In this document: piece after piece, positions 46,187 to 55,441 of the stretch
Layout of the letters: each line of letters starts with the position of its first letter
Position numbering within the stretch: position 1 is the stretch's first letter
NCBI RefSeq assembly: GCF_013375155.1
Contig: NZ_JABXOF010000009.1
Coordinates: 1-64,000, forward strand
Source of the DNA: Serratia ureilytica
GTDB lineage: Bacteria > Pseudomonadota > Gammaproteobacteria > Enterobacterales > Enterobacteriaceae
DNA: 64,000 nucleotides
Direction of reading: 5' to 3'
Notes under the pieces: generated by a model
The model's database searches: none
What the model saw: only the letters and a program-made list of their open reading frames with translations
Told to the model about the DNA's origin: nothing
Program-made: the position numbers and the translations under genes

Positions 46187-47044
46187 TCAGGCTTCGATCG
46201 CCATTTTCAGTTTCTTCATGGCGTTCTTTTCCAGCTGGCGCACGCGTTCGGCGGAAACGCCGTACTGATCGGCCAGCTCCTGCAGCGTCGATTTGTTGTC
46301 GTCATCCAGCCAACGGGCGCGGATGATATGCTGGCTGCGCTCGTCCAGACCTTCCAGCGCATAGGCCAGTTTGTCTGCGGCGTTGCTTTCCCAGTTATCT
46401 TCCTCGATGCCTTCGGCGAAGTCCGAGCTCTTATCCTGCAGGTACAGCACCGGCGCCATCGACTGGCCATCGCGGGCCTCGTCGTCCGGAGTCGGATCGA
46501 ACGTCATGTCCTGCGCCGCCATGCGCGATTCCATCTCGCGCACGTCTTTGCTGGTGACGCCCAGCTCACGGGCCACCAGTTCCACTTCGTCCTGGTTGAA
46601 CCAGCCCAAACGCTGTTTGGTTTTGCGCAGGTTAAAGAACAGCTTGCGCTGCGCTTTGGTGGTCGCCACTTTCACGATGCGCCAGTTGCGCAATACGTAC
46701 TCGTGGATTTCCGCCTTAATCCAATGCACCGCAAAGGAAACCAGACGCACGCCGACTTCCGGGTTGAAGCGGCGAACGGCTTTCATCAGGCCGATGTTGC
46801 CTTCCTGAATCAGATCCGCCTGCGGCAGACCATAGCCTGAATAGTTGCGGGCAATATGAGCGACAAAGCGCAGGTGAGACAGGATGAGCTGCTTAGCGGC
46901 ATCCAGATCGCCCTGATAATGCAGCCGTTCAGCCAGCTCCCGCTCTTCCTCTGCCGTCAGCATCGGATAGGCGTTGGCTGCCCGGATATAGGCTTCCAAG
47001 CTACCTTGGGGTACTAAGGCTAAAGTTTGCATTTCTTTGGTCAT
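46187..47044 (-). CDS. rpoH: RNA polymerase heat-shock sigma factor sigma-32
   Basis: A 285-residue sigma factor that directs transcription of chaperone and protease genes. Region 2 contains the invariant [19 protein letters not shown] and [18 protein letters not shown]; the sigma-32-specific RpoH box is [14 protein letters not shown]; region 4 is [20 protein letters not shown]. The protein aligns almost without gaps to E. coli RpoH (284). In E. coli the 5' mRNA folds into a thermosensor; the long 5' region and start here are compatible with that. Confidence 0.98.
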   Translation of the reverse strand: MTKEMQTLALVPQGSLEAYIRAANAYPMLTAEEERELAERLHYQGDLDAAKQLILSHLRFVAHIARNYSGYGLPQADLIQEGNIGLMKAVRRFNPEVGVRLVSFAVHWIKAEIHEYVLRNWRIVKVATTKAQRKLFFNLRKTKQRLGWFNQDEVELVARELGVTSKDVREMESRMAAQDMTFDPTPDDEARDGQSMAPVLYLQDKSSDFAEGIEEDNWESNAADKLAYALEGLDERSQHIIRARWLDDDNKSTLQELADQYGVSAERVRQLEKNAMKKLKMAIEA

Positions 47045-47361
47045 TCAAACCCTCTCTATGAGAATACAAAATCATGCAGGTGATTATTACAGCGGGGAAA
47101 TGATTGATTCTACGGCAGTTGCTGAAGCAAAAGCGGTTCCACACGCCGGGCACCTTAACATTTGCTGCAATTTTTGACCGTACTCCGCCCTAAAAGTTCA
47201 CCCTTTTTTGCAAGCATTGTTGCTGACAATACGTGACGAGGGTGCAGGCCGATAGGGAATTTGTGCGCTAAGAAGAGAGGGATGGTGCTGACTTCGCTTG
47301 AGGTCACTCTTCTCCCGCAACGCGATCAAAAGCAGCAGGAGAAGAGTATACCAAAAAAATC
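47045..47361. other. 317-bp region upstream of rpoH
   Basis: This stretch between rpoH and the ftsX stop holds the rpoH promoters, including the sigma-E-type site listed separately. The part next to ftsX (47201-47361) shows no convincing terminator, so read-through from ftsYEX into rpoH is possible. Confidence 0.55.
47173..47200 (-). promoter_or_regulatory. Sigma-E-type promoter of rpoH (P3-like)
   Basis: On the minus strand TGAACTT (-35) is followed by a 16-bp spacer ending ACGG and then TCAAA. E. coli rpoH P3 has the same -35, the same spacer length and ACGG end, with TCTGA as -10. It lies about 130 bp before the rpoH start. The -10 is imperfect, hence moderate confidence. Confidence 0.6.
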
Positions 47362-48315
47362 TTACTGTGGTGTAAATCGGCGTAAATGTTGCACCGTCGC
47401 CAGCCAGGCGGCGATCCAGCCGATCATCGCGGAGATGATCAGCAGCAGCAGCGCCTCATCCCAGCCCAGCCCGTGCAAGGTGAAGGTGGTGCCGAATACC
47501 TTGGCCACCCCGGCGACCACCGACTCCAGCTGCCACACCAGCGCGCCGGACAACACTAGCGACAGCAGCGCGCCGGCAAAACCCAGCATCGCCCCGCCGT
47601 TGAGGAACGGCCGCAGAATAAAGCCGTCGGTGGCACCGATCAGCTTCATCACGTTAATGGTGTCGCGGCGGCTGAAGATGCTCAGACGCACGCTGTTGCC
47701 GATCACCAGGAACACCGCCACGATCATCAGCACGCCGATGATCGCCGCGATCTGACCCGCCAGCCCGGTCAGCGCCGCCAGGCGGGCAAACCAGCTGTCA
47801 TCCATACGCACTTCTTCCACGCCCTGCACCGCCGCTACGCGATCGCGCAGGGTGTTGAGGGTATCCGAACTCTGGAAGCTCATCTTCGGCGTGACGATCG
47901 CCACCGCCGGCAGCGGGTTCTCTTCCAGCATGTCCAGCGCGCCGCCAAAGCCCGACCAGTTGCGGAACTCGCCGCGCGCTTCTTCACGCGACAGGTAATT
48001 GACCTTCTCCACGCCGGCTTCCGCCTTGATGGCGTCGAGCACTTTCAGCGCGGCGTCGTCATCGAGCGATTTATCCAGATAAACGGTCAGCTGCGGCGTT
48101 GGATACCACTGGCTGGCCGCGGTGCTGACGTTTTTCCACACGATGTAGCACACGCTCGGCAGCGTCAGGGAAATGGCGATCACCATCACCGTCAGCAGCG
48201 TCGCCAACGGCTGACGCAGCATGTCTTTGATGGCGTTCATCCAGGCGTAACGCCACTGTTCGCGCCAGCCGCCGCGCAGCGCCTTGCTCTTGGCGGTTTT
48301 TGCGTTATTGGCCAT
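47362..48315 (-). CDS. ftsX: Cell division ABC-type protein FtsX
   Basis: A 317-residue inner-membrane protein with four helices and a large periplasmic loop (about 75-200) between the first and second. With FtsE it controls septal peptidoglycan hydrolysis through EnvC. The FtsX membrane domain at the C-terminus is clear ([18 protein letters not shown]). It overlaps ftsE by 11 bases. Confidence 0.96.
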   Translation of the reverse strand: MANNAKTAKSKALRGGWREQWRYAWMNAIKDMLRQPLATLLTVMVIAISLTLPSVCYIVWKNVSTAASQWYPTPQLTVYLDKSLDDDAALKVLDAIKAEAGVEKVNYLSREEARGEFRNWSGFGGALDMLEENPLPAVAIVTPKMSFQSSDTLNTLRDRVAAVQGVEEVRMDDSWFARLAALTGLAGQIAAIIGVLMIVAVFLVIGNSVRLSIFSRRDTINVMKLIGATDGFILRPFLNGGAMLGFAGALLSLVLSGALVWQLESVVAGVAKVFGTTFTLHGLGWDEALLLLIISAMIGWIAAWLATVQHLRRFTPQ

Positions 48316-48976
48316 GGTGAGCGCCCCCTTGCATGCGGCCCTGGCTCAGCGTCAGGATGCGGTAATTGCGGCGGGCGATAAGCCCGGTGTCGTGCGTCGC
48401 CATCAGTACGGTCACGCCGACGCGGTTGAATTCTTCAAACAGGCGCAGAATGCCTTCCGACAGCGCATCATCCAGGTTACCGGTCGGTTCATCCGCCAGC
48501 AGCACCGCCGGCTTGTTCACCACCGCACGGGCGATGCCCACGCGCTGCTGCTCACCGCCGGACAGCTGAATCGGGAAGTTTTTCGCTTTATCCAGCAAAC
48601 CGACCTTGTCCAGCGCGGCGGAAACGCGGCGGCGGATATCTTCGGTGCTGGCGCCGGCGATGATCAGCGGCATCGCCACGTTGTCATACACCGTGCGATC
48701 CAGCAGCAGGTGGTGATCCTGGAAGATCATGCCGATCTGTCGACGCAGGAACGGCACCTCGCGGTTTTTCAAGCGACTGATGTCGTGACCGCCAAACCAG
48801 ATGTGGCCGGCGCTGGGCCGTTCGATACCGCAAATCAGTTTCAGCAGGGTACTTTTCCCCGCGCCGGAATGGCCGGTCAGAAACGCCATCTCCGCCGGGC
48901 GCAGATGGAAATCAACCCCCTGCAGCGCTTGCCGTCCGCCCAGATAAGCTTTACTGACCTGTTCAAAGCGAATCAT
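48305..48976 (-). CDS. ftsE: Cell division ATP-binding protein FtsE
   Basis: A 223-residue ABC ATPase: Walker [10 protein letters not shown] (about 35-43), signature [14 protein letters not shown], Walker [13 protein letters not shown] and switch His in MATHDTGL. It acts with FtsX at the septum. It starts 5 bp after ftsY. Confidence 0.97.
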   Translation of the reverse strand: MIRFEQVSKAYLGGRQALQGVDFHLRPAEMAFLTGHSGAGKSTLLKLICGIERPSAGHIWFGGHDISRLKNREVPFLRRQIGMIFQDHHLLLDRTVYDNVAMPLIIAGASTEDIRRRVSAALDKVGLLDKAKNFPIQLSGGEQQRVGIARAVVNKPAVLLADEPTGNLDDALSEGILRLFEEFNRVGVTVLMATHDTGLIARRNYRILTLSQGRMQGGAHHGQ

Positions 48977-48981
48977 CCGTA

Positions 48982-50553
48982 TTAATCCTCTCGGGCAAAA
49001 AGTGCCTCAATAAAATCGTCAGCCTTAAAGGGCCGCAAATCTTCGATGCCTTCCCCGACGCCGATATAGCGGATCGGGATACCGAACTGATCGGCGATGG
49101 CGAAGATCACCCCGCCCTTGGCGGTACCGTCCAGTTTAGTCAGCGTGATGCCGGTTAAGCCCACGGCCTCATTAAATAATTTCGCCTGACTGACCGCATT
49201 CTGGCCGGTGCTGGCATCGAGCGTCAGCATAACCTCATGGGGGGCCTGGTCGTCCAGTTTTTTCATGACGCGGACGATCTTCTTCAGCTCTTCCATCAGG
49301 TGCGATTTGTTCTGCAGACGGCCGGCGGTATCGGCGATCAACACATCGATGCCGCGCGCCTTGGCGGCCTGCACCGCATCGAAGATCACCGAAGCGGAAT
49401 CCGCGCCGGTATGCTGCGCCACCACCGGAATGCGGTTGCGTTCACCCCACACCTGCAGCTGCTCCACCGCGGCGGCGCGGAAGGTATCCCCCGCCGCCAG
49501 CATCACCGACTTGCCTTCCGCCTGGAATTGACGCGCCAGCTTACCGATGGTGGTGGTTTTACCCACGCCGTTCACGCCGACCATCAGGATGACATACGGG
49601 GTTTTCCCGCTGACATCCAGCGGCTGATCGACCTTGGCCAGAATTTCGGACATTTCCTCCTTCAGCTTGCCGTACAGCGCTTCGGCGTCTTTCAGCTGCT
49701 TGCGGCTGGCGTGCTGGGTCAGGGAGGTGATGATTTTGCGCGTGGTATCCACGCCAACATCAGCGATCAGCAGCTGTTCTTCCAGCTCGTCGAACAGATC
49801 GTCGTCGATCTTTTTACCGCGGAACAGCCCCATAAAGCCGGAGCCGAGGTTTTGTTTGGTCTTCAGCAGGCTGCGCTTCAGGCGGGCGAAGAAGCCTTCT
49901 TTGGTCGGCCTTTCCTGTTCTTGCGCCGCGGCCGGCACCACCGGCTCAAGCGGTTCTTCTTCCACTTCCGGCACGGATTCAGGTTCAACGACCGGCACCG
50001 GCTCAGGTTGGACGACCGGCTCAGGTTCGACGACCGGCTCGGGTTCAACCACCGGCTCGGGTTCAACCACCGGCTCGGGTTCAACCACCGGCTCAGGTTC
50101 AACGACCGGCTCAGGCTCGACGACCGGCTCGGGTTCAACCACCGGCTCAGGCTCAACGACCGGCTCAGGCTCAACGACCGGCTCAGGCTCGACGACCGGC
50201 TCAGGTTCAACGACCGGTTGCTGTTGCGCCGCCACCTGTTCGGTGACGCTGACGATCTCTTCGGCCAGCGCTTGCGCCGCCGGCTGTTCAGCCGCCGCCG
50301 GCAAATTTTCCGCGATTTGCTCGCCGGCCTGACCGTTATCCCACTCTCCCGGGGTGTCGACGGAGGCGGCAGGTTCAGATTCCTGGGCGGGGAGCTTGTC
50401 GTCCAGCTTGGCGGCGGCCGGTGCAGCCGGCGTCTCCGCGGCCTGAGCTTCCGCCTGCTCTACCGGCTGCTCAGGTTGCTGTTGCTCTTCTTCCTTTTCC
50501 TTCTGGCCAAAGCCCAGCCAGGAGAAAAACCCACGTTTCTTATCTTTTGCCAT
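48982..50553 (-). CDS. ftsY: Signal recognition particle receptor FtsY
   Basis: A 523-residue GTPase that receives SRP-ribosome complexes at the membrane. The basic N-terminus ([15 protein letters not shown]) and acidic A domain (to about 215) are followed by the NG domain (about 225-523) with [15 protein letters not shown] (G1), [16 protein letters not shown] and TKLDG. The A domain contains a tandem VVEPEP repeat (about residues 114-186) encoded by a 12-copy 18-bp repeat, which makes it longer than E. coli FtsY (497). It is the first gene of ftsYEX. Confidence 0.97.
   Translation of the reverse strand: MAKDKKRGFFSWLGFGQKEKEEEQQQPEQPVEQAEAQAAETPAAPAAAKLDDKLPAQESEPAASVDTPGEWDNGQAGEQIAENLPAAAEQPAAQALAEEIVSVTEQVAAQQQPVVEPEPVVEPEPVVEPEPVVEPEPVVEPEPVVEPEPVVEPEPVVEPEPVVEPEPVVEPEPVVEPEPVVQPEPVPVVEPESVPEVEEEPLEPVVPAAAQEQERPTKEGFFARLKRSLLKTKQNLGSGFMGLFRGKKIDDDLFDELEEQLLIADVGVDTTRKIITSLTQHASRKQLKDAEALYGKLKEEMSEILAKVDQPLDVSGKTPYVILMVGVNGVGKTTTIGKLARQFQAEGKSVMLAAGDTFRAAAVEQLQVWGERNRIPVVAQHTGADSASVIFDAVQAAKARGIDVLIADTAGRLQNKSHLMEELKKIVRVMKKLDDQAPHEVMLTLDASTGQNAVSQAKLFNEAVGLTGITLTKLDGTAKGGVIFAIADQFGIPIRYIGVGEGIEDLRPFKADDFIEALFARED
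49998..50213. repeat. 18-bp coding tandem repeat in ftsY (12 units)
   Basis: Units begin every 18 bp from 49998 to 50196 (plus-strand consensus CCGGCTCRGGYTCAACSA). On the coding strand they encode Val-Val-Glu-Pro-Glu-Pro, with Gln instead of Glu in the unit at 49998. Most differences between units are synonymous, but the three units at 50034, 50052 and 50070 are identical, which points to recent duplication. Confidence 0.95.
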
Positions 50554-50795
50554 GTTATGACTCTACTCCGTACCGAAGGCTCGCTTACCCTACATACCTG
50601 AAGGATATATGCTGACAATAATCCGCCGAGTCTATCACTTTCCCTCGCGCAGCAACACGCATCCGGCATGCTTTCCGGTGTGAAATCAGACAACAAAGTT
50701 TTACCGTTCCCCCCGACGCCCGTCACCGGTAGAATAGGGACAACTTTTCGTTAACCTCTGCGGCCCCGCGCCGCAAAAGAAATCAAACAACGCTT

Positions 50796-51416
50796 ATGAC
50801 AAGACTCTCGCCACGGGCGGCGGCCAAAAAACCGCCCCAGGCCGCAGCCGGACAGATCCGCATCATCGGCGGCCAATGGCGCGGCCGTAAGCTTCCGGTG
50901 CCGAACAGCCCGGGGCTGCGCCCCACCACCGATCGGGTACGCGAAACCCTGTTCAACTGGCTGGCGCCGGTGATTCAGGGCGCGCGCTGCCTGGACTGCT
51001 TCGCCGGCAGCGGCGCATTAGGGCTGGAAGCGCTGTCGCGCTATGCCGGCAGCGCCACGCTGTTGGAATTCGAGCGGCCGGTGGCGCAGCAGCTGGAAAA
51101 AAATCTGGCGCTGCTGCAGGGCAAAGGGGTGGTTATCAACACCAACGCGCTGAGCTGGCTGGCGGGCGACGGTCAACCGTTCGACGTGGTGTTCCTCGAT
51201 CCGCCGTTTCGCAAAGGCCTGCTGGCGGAGACCGCCCTGCTGCTGGAGCAGCGGGGCTGGCTGGCCGACGAGGCCTGGATCTATGTAGAAGCCGAGGCGG
51301 AAAGCGCCGCGGCGGACGTGCCTGCCAGCTGGCAGTTGCACCGGGAGAAGGTCGCCGGCCAGGTGGCTTATCGCCTTTATCTTCGTTCGCAAGAGAAAAC
51401 CGACCATGCTGATTAA
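50796..51416 (+). CDS. rsmD: 16S rRNA (guanine(966)-N2)-methyltransferase
   Basis: A 206-residue SAM-dependent methyltransferase that methylates G966 in the small subunit. Motifs: RIIGGQWRGRKLPV, RPTTDRVRETLFNWL, SAM-binding DCFAGSGALGLEALSRYA and catalytic DPPFRKG. It is divergent from ftsY, as in E. coli, and overlaps yhhL by 11 bases. Confidence 0.96.
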   Translation: MTRLSPRAAAKKPPQAAAGQIRIIGGQWRGRKLPVPNSPGLRPTTDRVRETLFNWLAPVIQGARCLDCFAGSGALGLEALSRYAGSATLLEFERPVAQQLEKNLALLQGKGVVINTNALSWLAGDGQPFDVVFLDPPFRKGLLAETALLLEQRGWLADEAWIYVEAEAESAAADVPASWQLHREKVAGQVAYRLYLRSQEKTDHAD

Positions 51417-51678
51417 TCTGGGCCGCCTGCTGATGCTGTGCGTATGGGGCTTCCTGCTCTCTAACCTGTTCCATCCGTTTCCCAAGCCGCTGAAGTATTT
51501 CATCGACGTGGCGCTGTTCTTTATGGTGGTGATGCACGGCCTGCAGTTGGTGCTGTTGAAATCCACCCAGCCGAAGGATCAGCCGATCAGCTACTGGCAA
51601 GAGGCCAAGATCTTTATCTTTGGCGTGTTCGAGCTGCTGGCCTGGCAAAAGAAACAGCCGCCCATCAAGAAAAAGTGA
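51406..51678 (+). CDS. yhhL: DUF1145 membrane protein YhhL
   Basis: A 90-residue protein with two to three hydrophobic helices and a basic C-terminus (KKQPPIKKK). It corresponds to E. coli YhhL (DUF1145) by position and size. The function is unknown. It overlaps rsmD and is convergent with yhhM, with only 3 bp between the two stops. Confidence 0.9.
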   Translation: MLINLGRLLMLCVWGFLLSNLFHPFPKPLKYFIDVALFFMVVMHGLQLVLLKSTQPKDQPISYWQEAKIFIFGVFELLAWQKKQPPIKKK

Positions 51679-51681
51679 CCG

Positions 51682-52038
51682 CTACGGCTGAACGGTGAAC
51701 GAGACGAAGCGCGTGCCCTGCATGTTTAACGTGCCCTGCGCGCCTTTTTCTATCGGGTTGTACTGCCATTGCTTCAGCCGCAGCGTAATGTTTTCACCAC
51801 CCTGGTTAGGGCTGAACACCACCTCGTAATACATCGGCTCGTTGACCAACGGCTCGCGCTGCGGCGCACGGGTCTTGGCGACCGGGAAGCTCCGCTTGTC
51901 ACTCACCGTCACCTGCAGACTGCGCATCGGCGCGCGATCGTTTTCCGCCTCCTGCTGGCGCTGTTTGAAGTAACGTTGCGTGGCCAGCACGGCGATCAAC
52001 GCAATGACGGCGACAAAAAATAACGGTGGCTTACTCAT
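51682..52038 (-). CDS. yhhM: DUF2500 protein YhhM
   Basis: A 118-residue protein with one N-terminal membrane helix (about 5-21) and a periplasmic beta-rich domain, matching E. coli YhhM (DUF2500). The start at 52038 (MSKPPLFFVAV) was chosen for its AAGGA 12 bases upstream and its immediate membrane helix; the longer frame is not supported. The function is unknown. Confidence 0.88.
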   Translation of the reverse strand: MSKPPLFFVAVIALIAVLATQRYFKQRQQEAENDRAPMRSLQVTVSDKRSFPVAKTRAPQREPLVNEPMYYEVVFSPNQGGENITLRLKQWQYNPIEKGAQGTLNMQGTRFVSFTVQP

Positions 52039-52198
52039 CGGTTTCCCATTTCCTTCACGGTCAAATCGGCGTAAACATAGCATTCTCAAGAAAGCATTGT
52101 CGATCGTCGGCAGGCTACCTACACTGAAATGAAGAAGTGACATGGGTGACAGTTTGGAGCCGGTGGTTGCGGCTCCCTCCTACATAAGGAAGACATAA

Positions 52199-52825
52199 AT
52201 GAGTTGGCCGTTCCTTGCCGTATTCTTTTCCGGTTGGCTGTTCGTCGACGCCTCTTACCGTGGGCCGCGCTGGCAGCGTTGGGTGTTCAAACCCGTCACG
52301 CTGCTGCTGCTGTTGCTGTTGGCCTGGCAGGCGCCGGTGCTCAGCGCCGCGGGCTATCTGATCGTACTCGGCCTGCTGGCAACGCTGATCGGCGATGCGC
52401 TGCTTCTGTTGCCGCGCGAGCGGGTGCTGTACGCCATCGGCGCCTTTTTCCTGTCCCACTTGCTGTACACCCTGAGTTTCGCTAGCCAGATGACGTTCAG
52501 TCTGTTCTGGCCGCTGCCGCTGGCGCTGCTGGCGATCGGCGCATTGCTGCTGGCCGCCCTTTGGACCCGGTTGGAAGAGATGCGTTGGCCGATCGTCACC
52601 TATGTGGCGATGACGCTGCTGATGGTCTGGCTGGCGGGCGAGCAATATTTCCTGCGCAGCACCGATTTCGGCTTCTCGCTGCTGACCGGCACCTCGCTGC
52701 TGCTGCTGGCCAACGTGGTTTGGCTGCTCAACCGCTACCGCTTCACCTTCCGCGCGGCGGACGCCATCGTGGCTTTCTGTTACTTCTCCGGCCACTTCCT
52801 GATCGTGCGTTCGCTCTACCTGTAG
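52199..52825 (+). CDS. yhhN: Lysoplasmalogenase-family membrane protein YhhN
   Basis: A 208-residue protein with about seven to eight membrane helices of the TMEM86/YhhN family; animal and Legionella members hydrolyse lysoplasmalogens. The catalytic-type Asp residues lie in [11 protein letters not shown] (about 62-72) and [19 protein letters not shown] (about 182-200). The enterobacterial substrate is not established. AAGGAAG precedes the ATG. Confidence 0.88.
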   Translation: MSWPFLAVFFSGWLFVDASYRGPRWQRWVFKPVTLLLLLLLAWQAPVLSAAGYLIVLGLLATLIGDALLLLPRERVLYAIGAFFLSHLLYTLSFASQMTFSLFWPLPLALLAIGALLLAALWTRLEEMRWPIVTYVAMTLLMVWLAGEQYFLRSTDFGFSLLTGTSLLLLANVVWLLNRYRFTFRAADAIVAFCYFSGHFLIVRSLYL

Positions 52826-52835
52826 AGACCTGCCG

Positions 52836-52862
52836 CGGGTTCGGCGCGCCGAACCCGTTTCT
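52836..52862 (+). terminator. Terminator after yhhN
   Basis: A perfect 22-bp palindrome (CGGGTTCGGCG and CGCCGAACCCG) is followed by TTTCTTC, 10 bp after the yhhN stop. It lies just beyond the end of the convergent inhibitor gene and may also stop that transcript, though without a T run. Confidence 0.7.
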
Positions 52863-52865
52863 TCA

Positions 52866-53243
52866 TCAAGCCAGCGCTTTCAACGTCAGGGCATCACCCG
52901 CACCCAGCTGATTGCGGTACAGATCGCCGTCGCGCGAGAAGAACGCCAGCGTGCTGCCATCCGCCTGCAGCAGGGCGATGCCGTCCGGCGCCGGGCGCCA
53001 GCCCACCACCTCGGCCGCAAATACGCTTTGCAGACAACGCTGCCGATCCACCAGTTGGTAGCCGTTGGTCTCGCTTTGCTCATTGGCCAGAAACTCGATT
53101 TGGCATTGCCGTTCGCTGTCGGCTACCTGCCATTGCCCCGCCAGCGACTGCGCGGTCGGCAGCGCCAGACTGCCGGCCATCACCGCACTCGTCACCATCA
53201 TGCCCCCCGCCGCCAGGGCAGCGCGCGTTAAAGTACCTTTCAT
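52866..53243 (-). CDS. inh: Periplasmic inhibitor of serralysin (AprI/Inh family)
   Basis: A 125-residue precursor with a signal peptide (about 1-23, ending VMA-GSLAL). The mature part is of the AprI/Inh lipocalin-like type, with GQWQVADSERQCQIEF and the two cysteines (in RQCQIE and QRCLQS) that form the conserved disulfide. Its N-terminus plugs the active site of serralysin-type proteases and protects the cell from enzyme that is not yet secreted. It follows the serralysin gene in the same direction, as in several protease loci. A GTG or ATG slightly upstream is possible, but 53243 has GGAG at fair distance. Confidence 0.92.
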   Translation of the reverse strand: MKGTLTRAALAAGGMMVTSAVMAGSLALPTAQSLAGQWQVADSERQCQIEFLANEQSETNGYQLVDRQRCLQSVFAAEVVGWRPAPDGIALLQADGSTLAFFSRDGDLYRNQLGAGDALTLKALA

Positions 53244-53260
53244 ACCGGCTCCCACATCAC

Positions 53261-53283
53261 GCCCGGCCGAGACTGCGCCGGGC
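53261..53283 (-). other. Stem-loop between serralysin and inhibitor genes
   Basis: GCCCGGC and GCCGGGC form a perfect 7-bp stem with a 9-base loop, 14 bp after the protease stop and 17 bp before the inhibitor start. No T run follows, so part of the transcripts may continue into inh. Confidence 0.6.
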
Positions 53284-53297
53284 GCTCCGTTGCTGCG

Positions 53298-54842
<1,545 letters not shown>

Positions 54843-54951
54843 TTAAGCTTGCTGGAAGGGGCTTATGCGCCGTTACCGGCAGTGTGTTTGGTAGAATTAA
54901 TGCATATATATCAGCAAATAAGATCACCATTAAAAATGGTAATCGATTCCA

Positions 54952-54980
54952 ATTATAGGCAGGACCGCAAAACTGCACAT
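54952..54980 (-). promoter_or_regulatory. Candidate serralysin promoter
   Basis: On the minus strand there is a perfect TATAAT at 54952-54957 but only a weak -35 (TGTGCA region, 16-17 bp upstream), as expected for a promoter that needs an activator. It would give a 5' leader of about 180 bases containing both inverted repeats. Confidence 0.4.
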
Positions 54981-55369
54981 AAAATAATCAACCATTTATT
55001 ATCGCAACGAAAGTTTGTTATGCTACTTTTTGCGCTTATTTACAAAACAAATGAAACTTAGAGAGGAGAAGTTGGCACCAAACTTCAATAGCAATGCGGC
55101 TTGCAGACACAAGCGAATCATGCTGGCTAATCAGGCGCAAAAAGATAAATTTTGCTAACGCGTTATAGATAAATAACTCTTTATTATTAGACCGGGCGAC
55201 TTTTTAGTTTCTATAGGAATATTATTTTCTTATTTAAACTAACGGCGGCGAGACTTTTTCTCGAAATAGGTAATAAGAAAAAGCAATAGATTAAAATTCG
55301 CATTATTCATTATTGAATGAACCCCCCCATAACGCCCGTACGCCGTTAGCAATAATTCTCATCCGGCGC

Positions 55370-55401
55370 TTGACTCTGGAGTGGACTCCAGGGTGTAGAG
55401 T
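55370..55401 (+). promoter_or_regulatory. zntA promoter with ZntR operator
   Basis: TTGACT (-35), a 20-bp spacer and TAGAGT (-10). The spacer holds the palindrome ACTCTGGAGT-GG-ACTCCAGGGT, almost identical to the ZntR operator of E. coli zntA. The overlong spacer is the hallmark of MerR-family control: ZntR with Zn, Cd or Pb untwists the DNA to allow initiation. Confidence 0.88.
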
Positions 55402-55441
55402 CAGCTGAGCAAACCCGGTTAACTGCCCGAAGGGGGACGTT

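Noticed and set aside
49998-50213. CRISPR-like array
   Set aside because: The 18-bp units are contiguous without spacers, keep an open frame and encode a hexapeptide; it is a coding tandem repeat.
49237-50601. Open frame of about 450 codons antisense to ftsY with a repetitive Leu-Phe-Asn-Arg pattern
   Set aside because: The repetition is the mirror of the FtsY VVEPEP array; no start signal or family resemblance.
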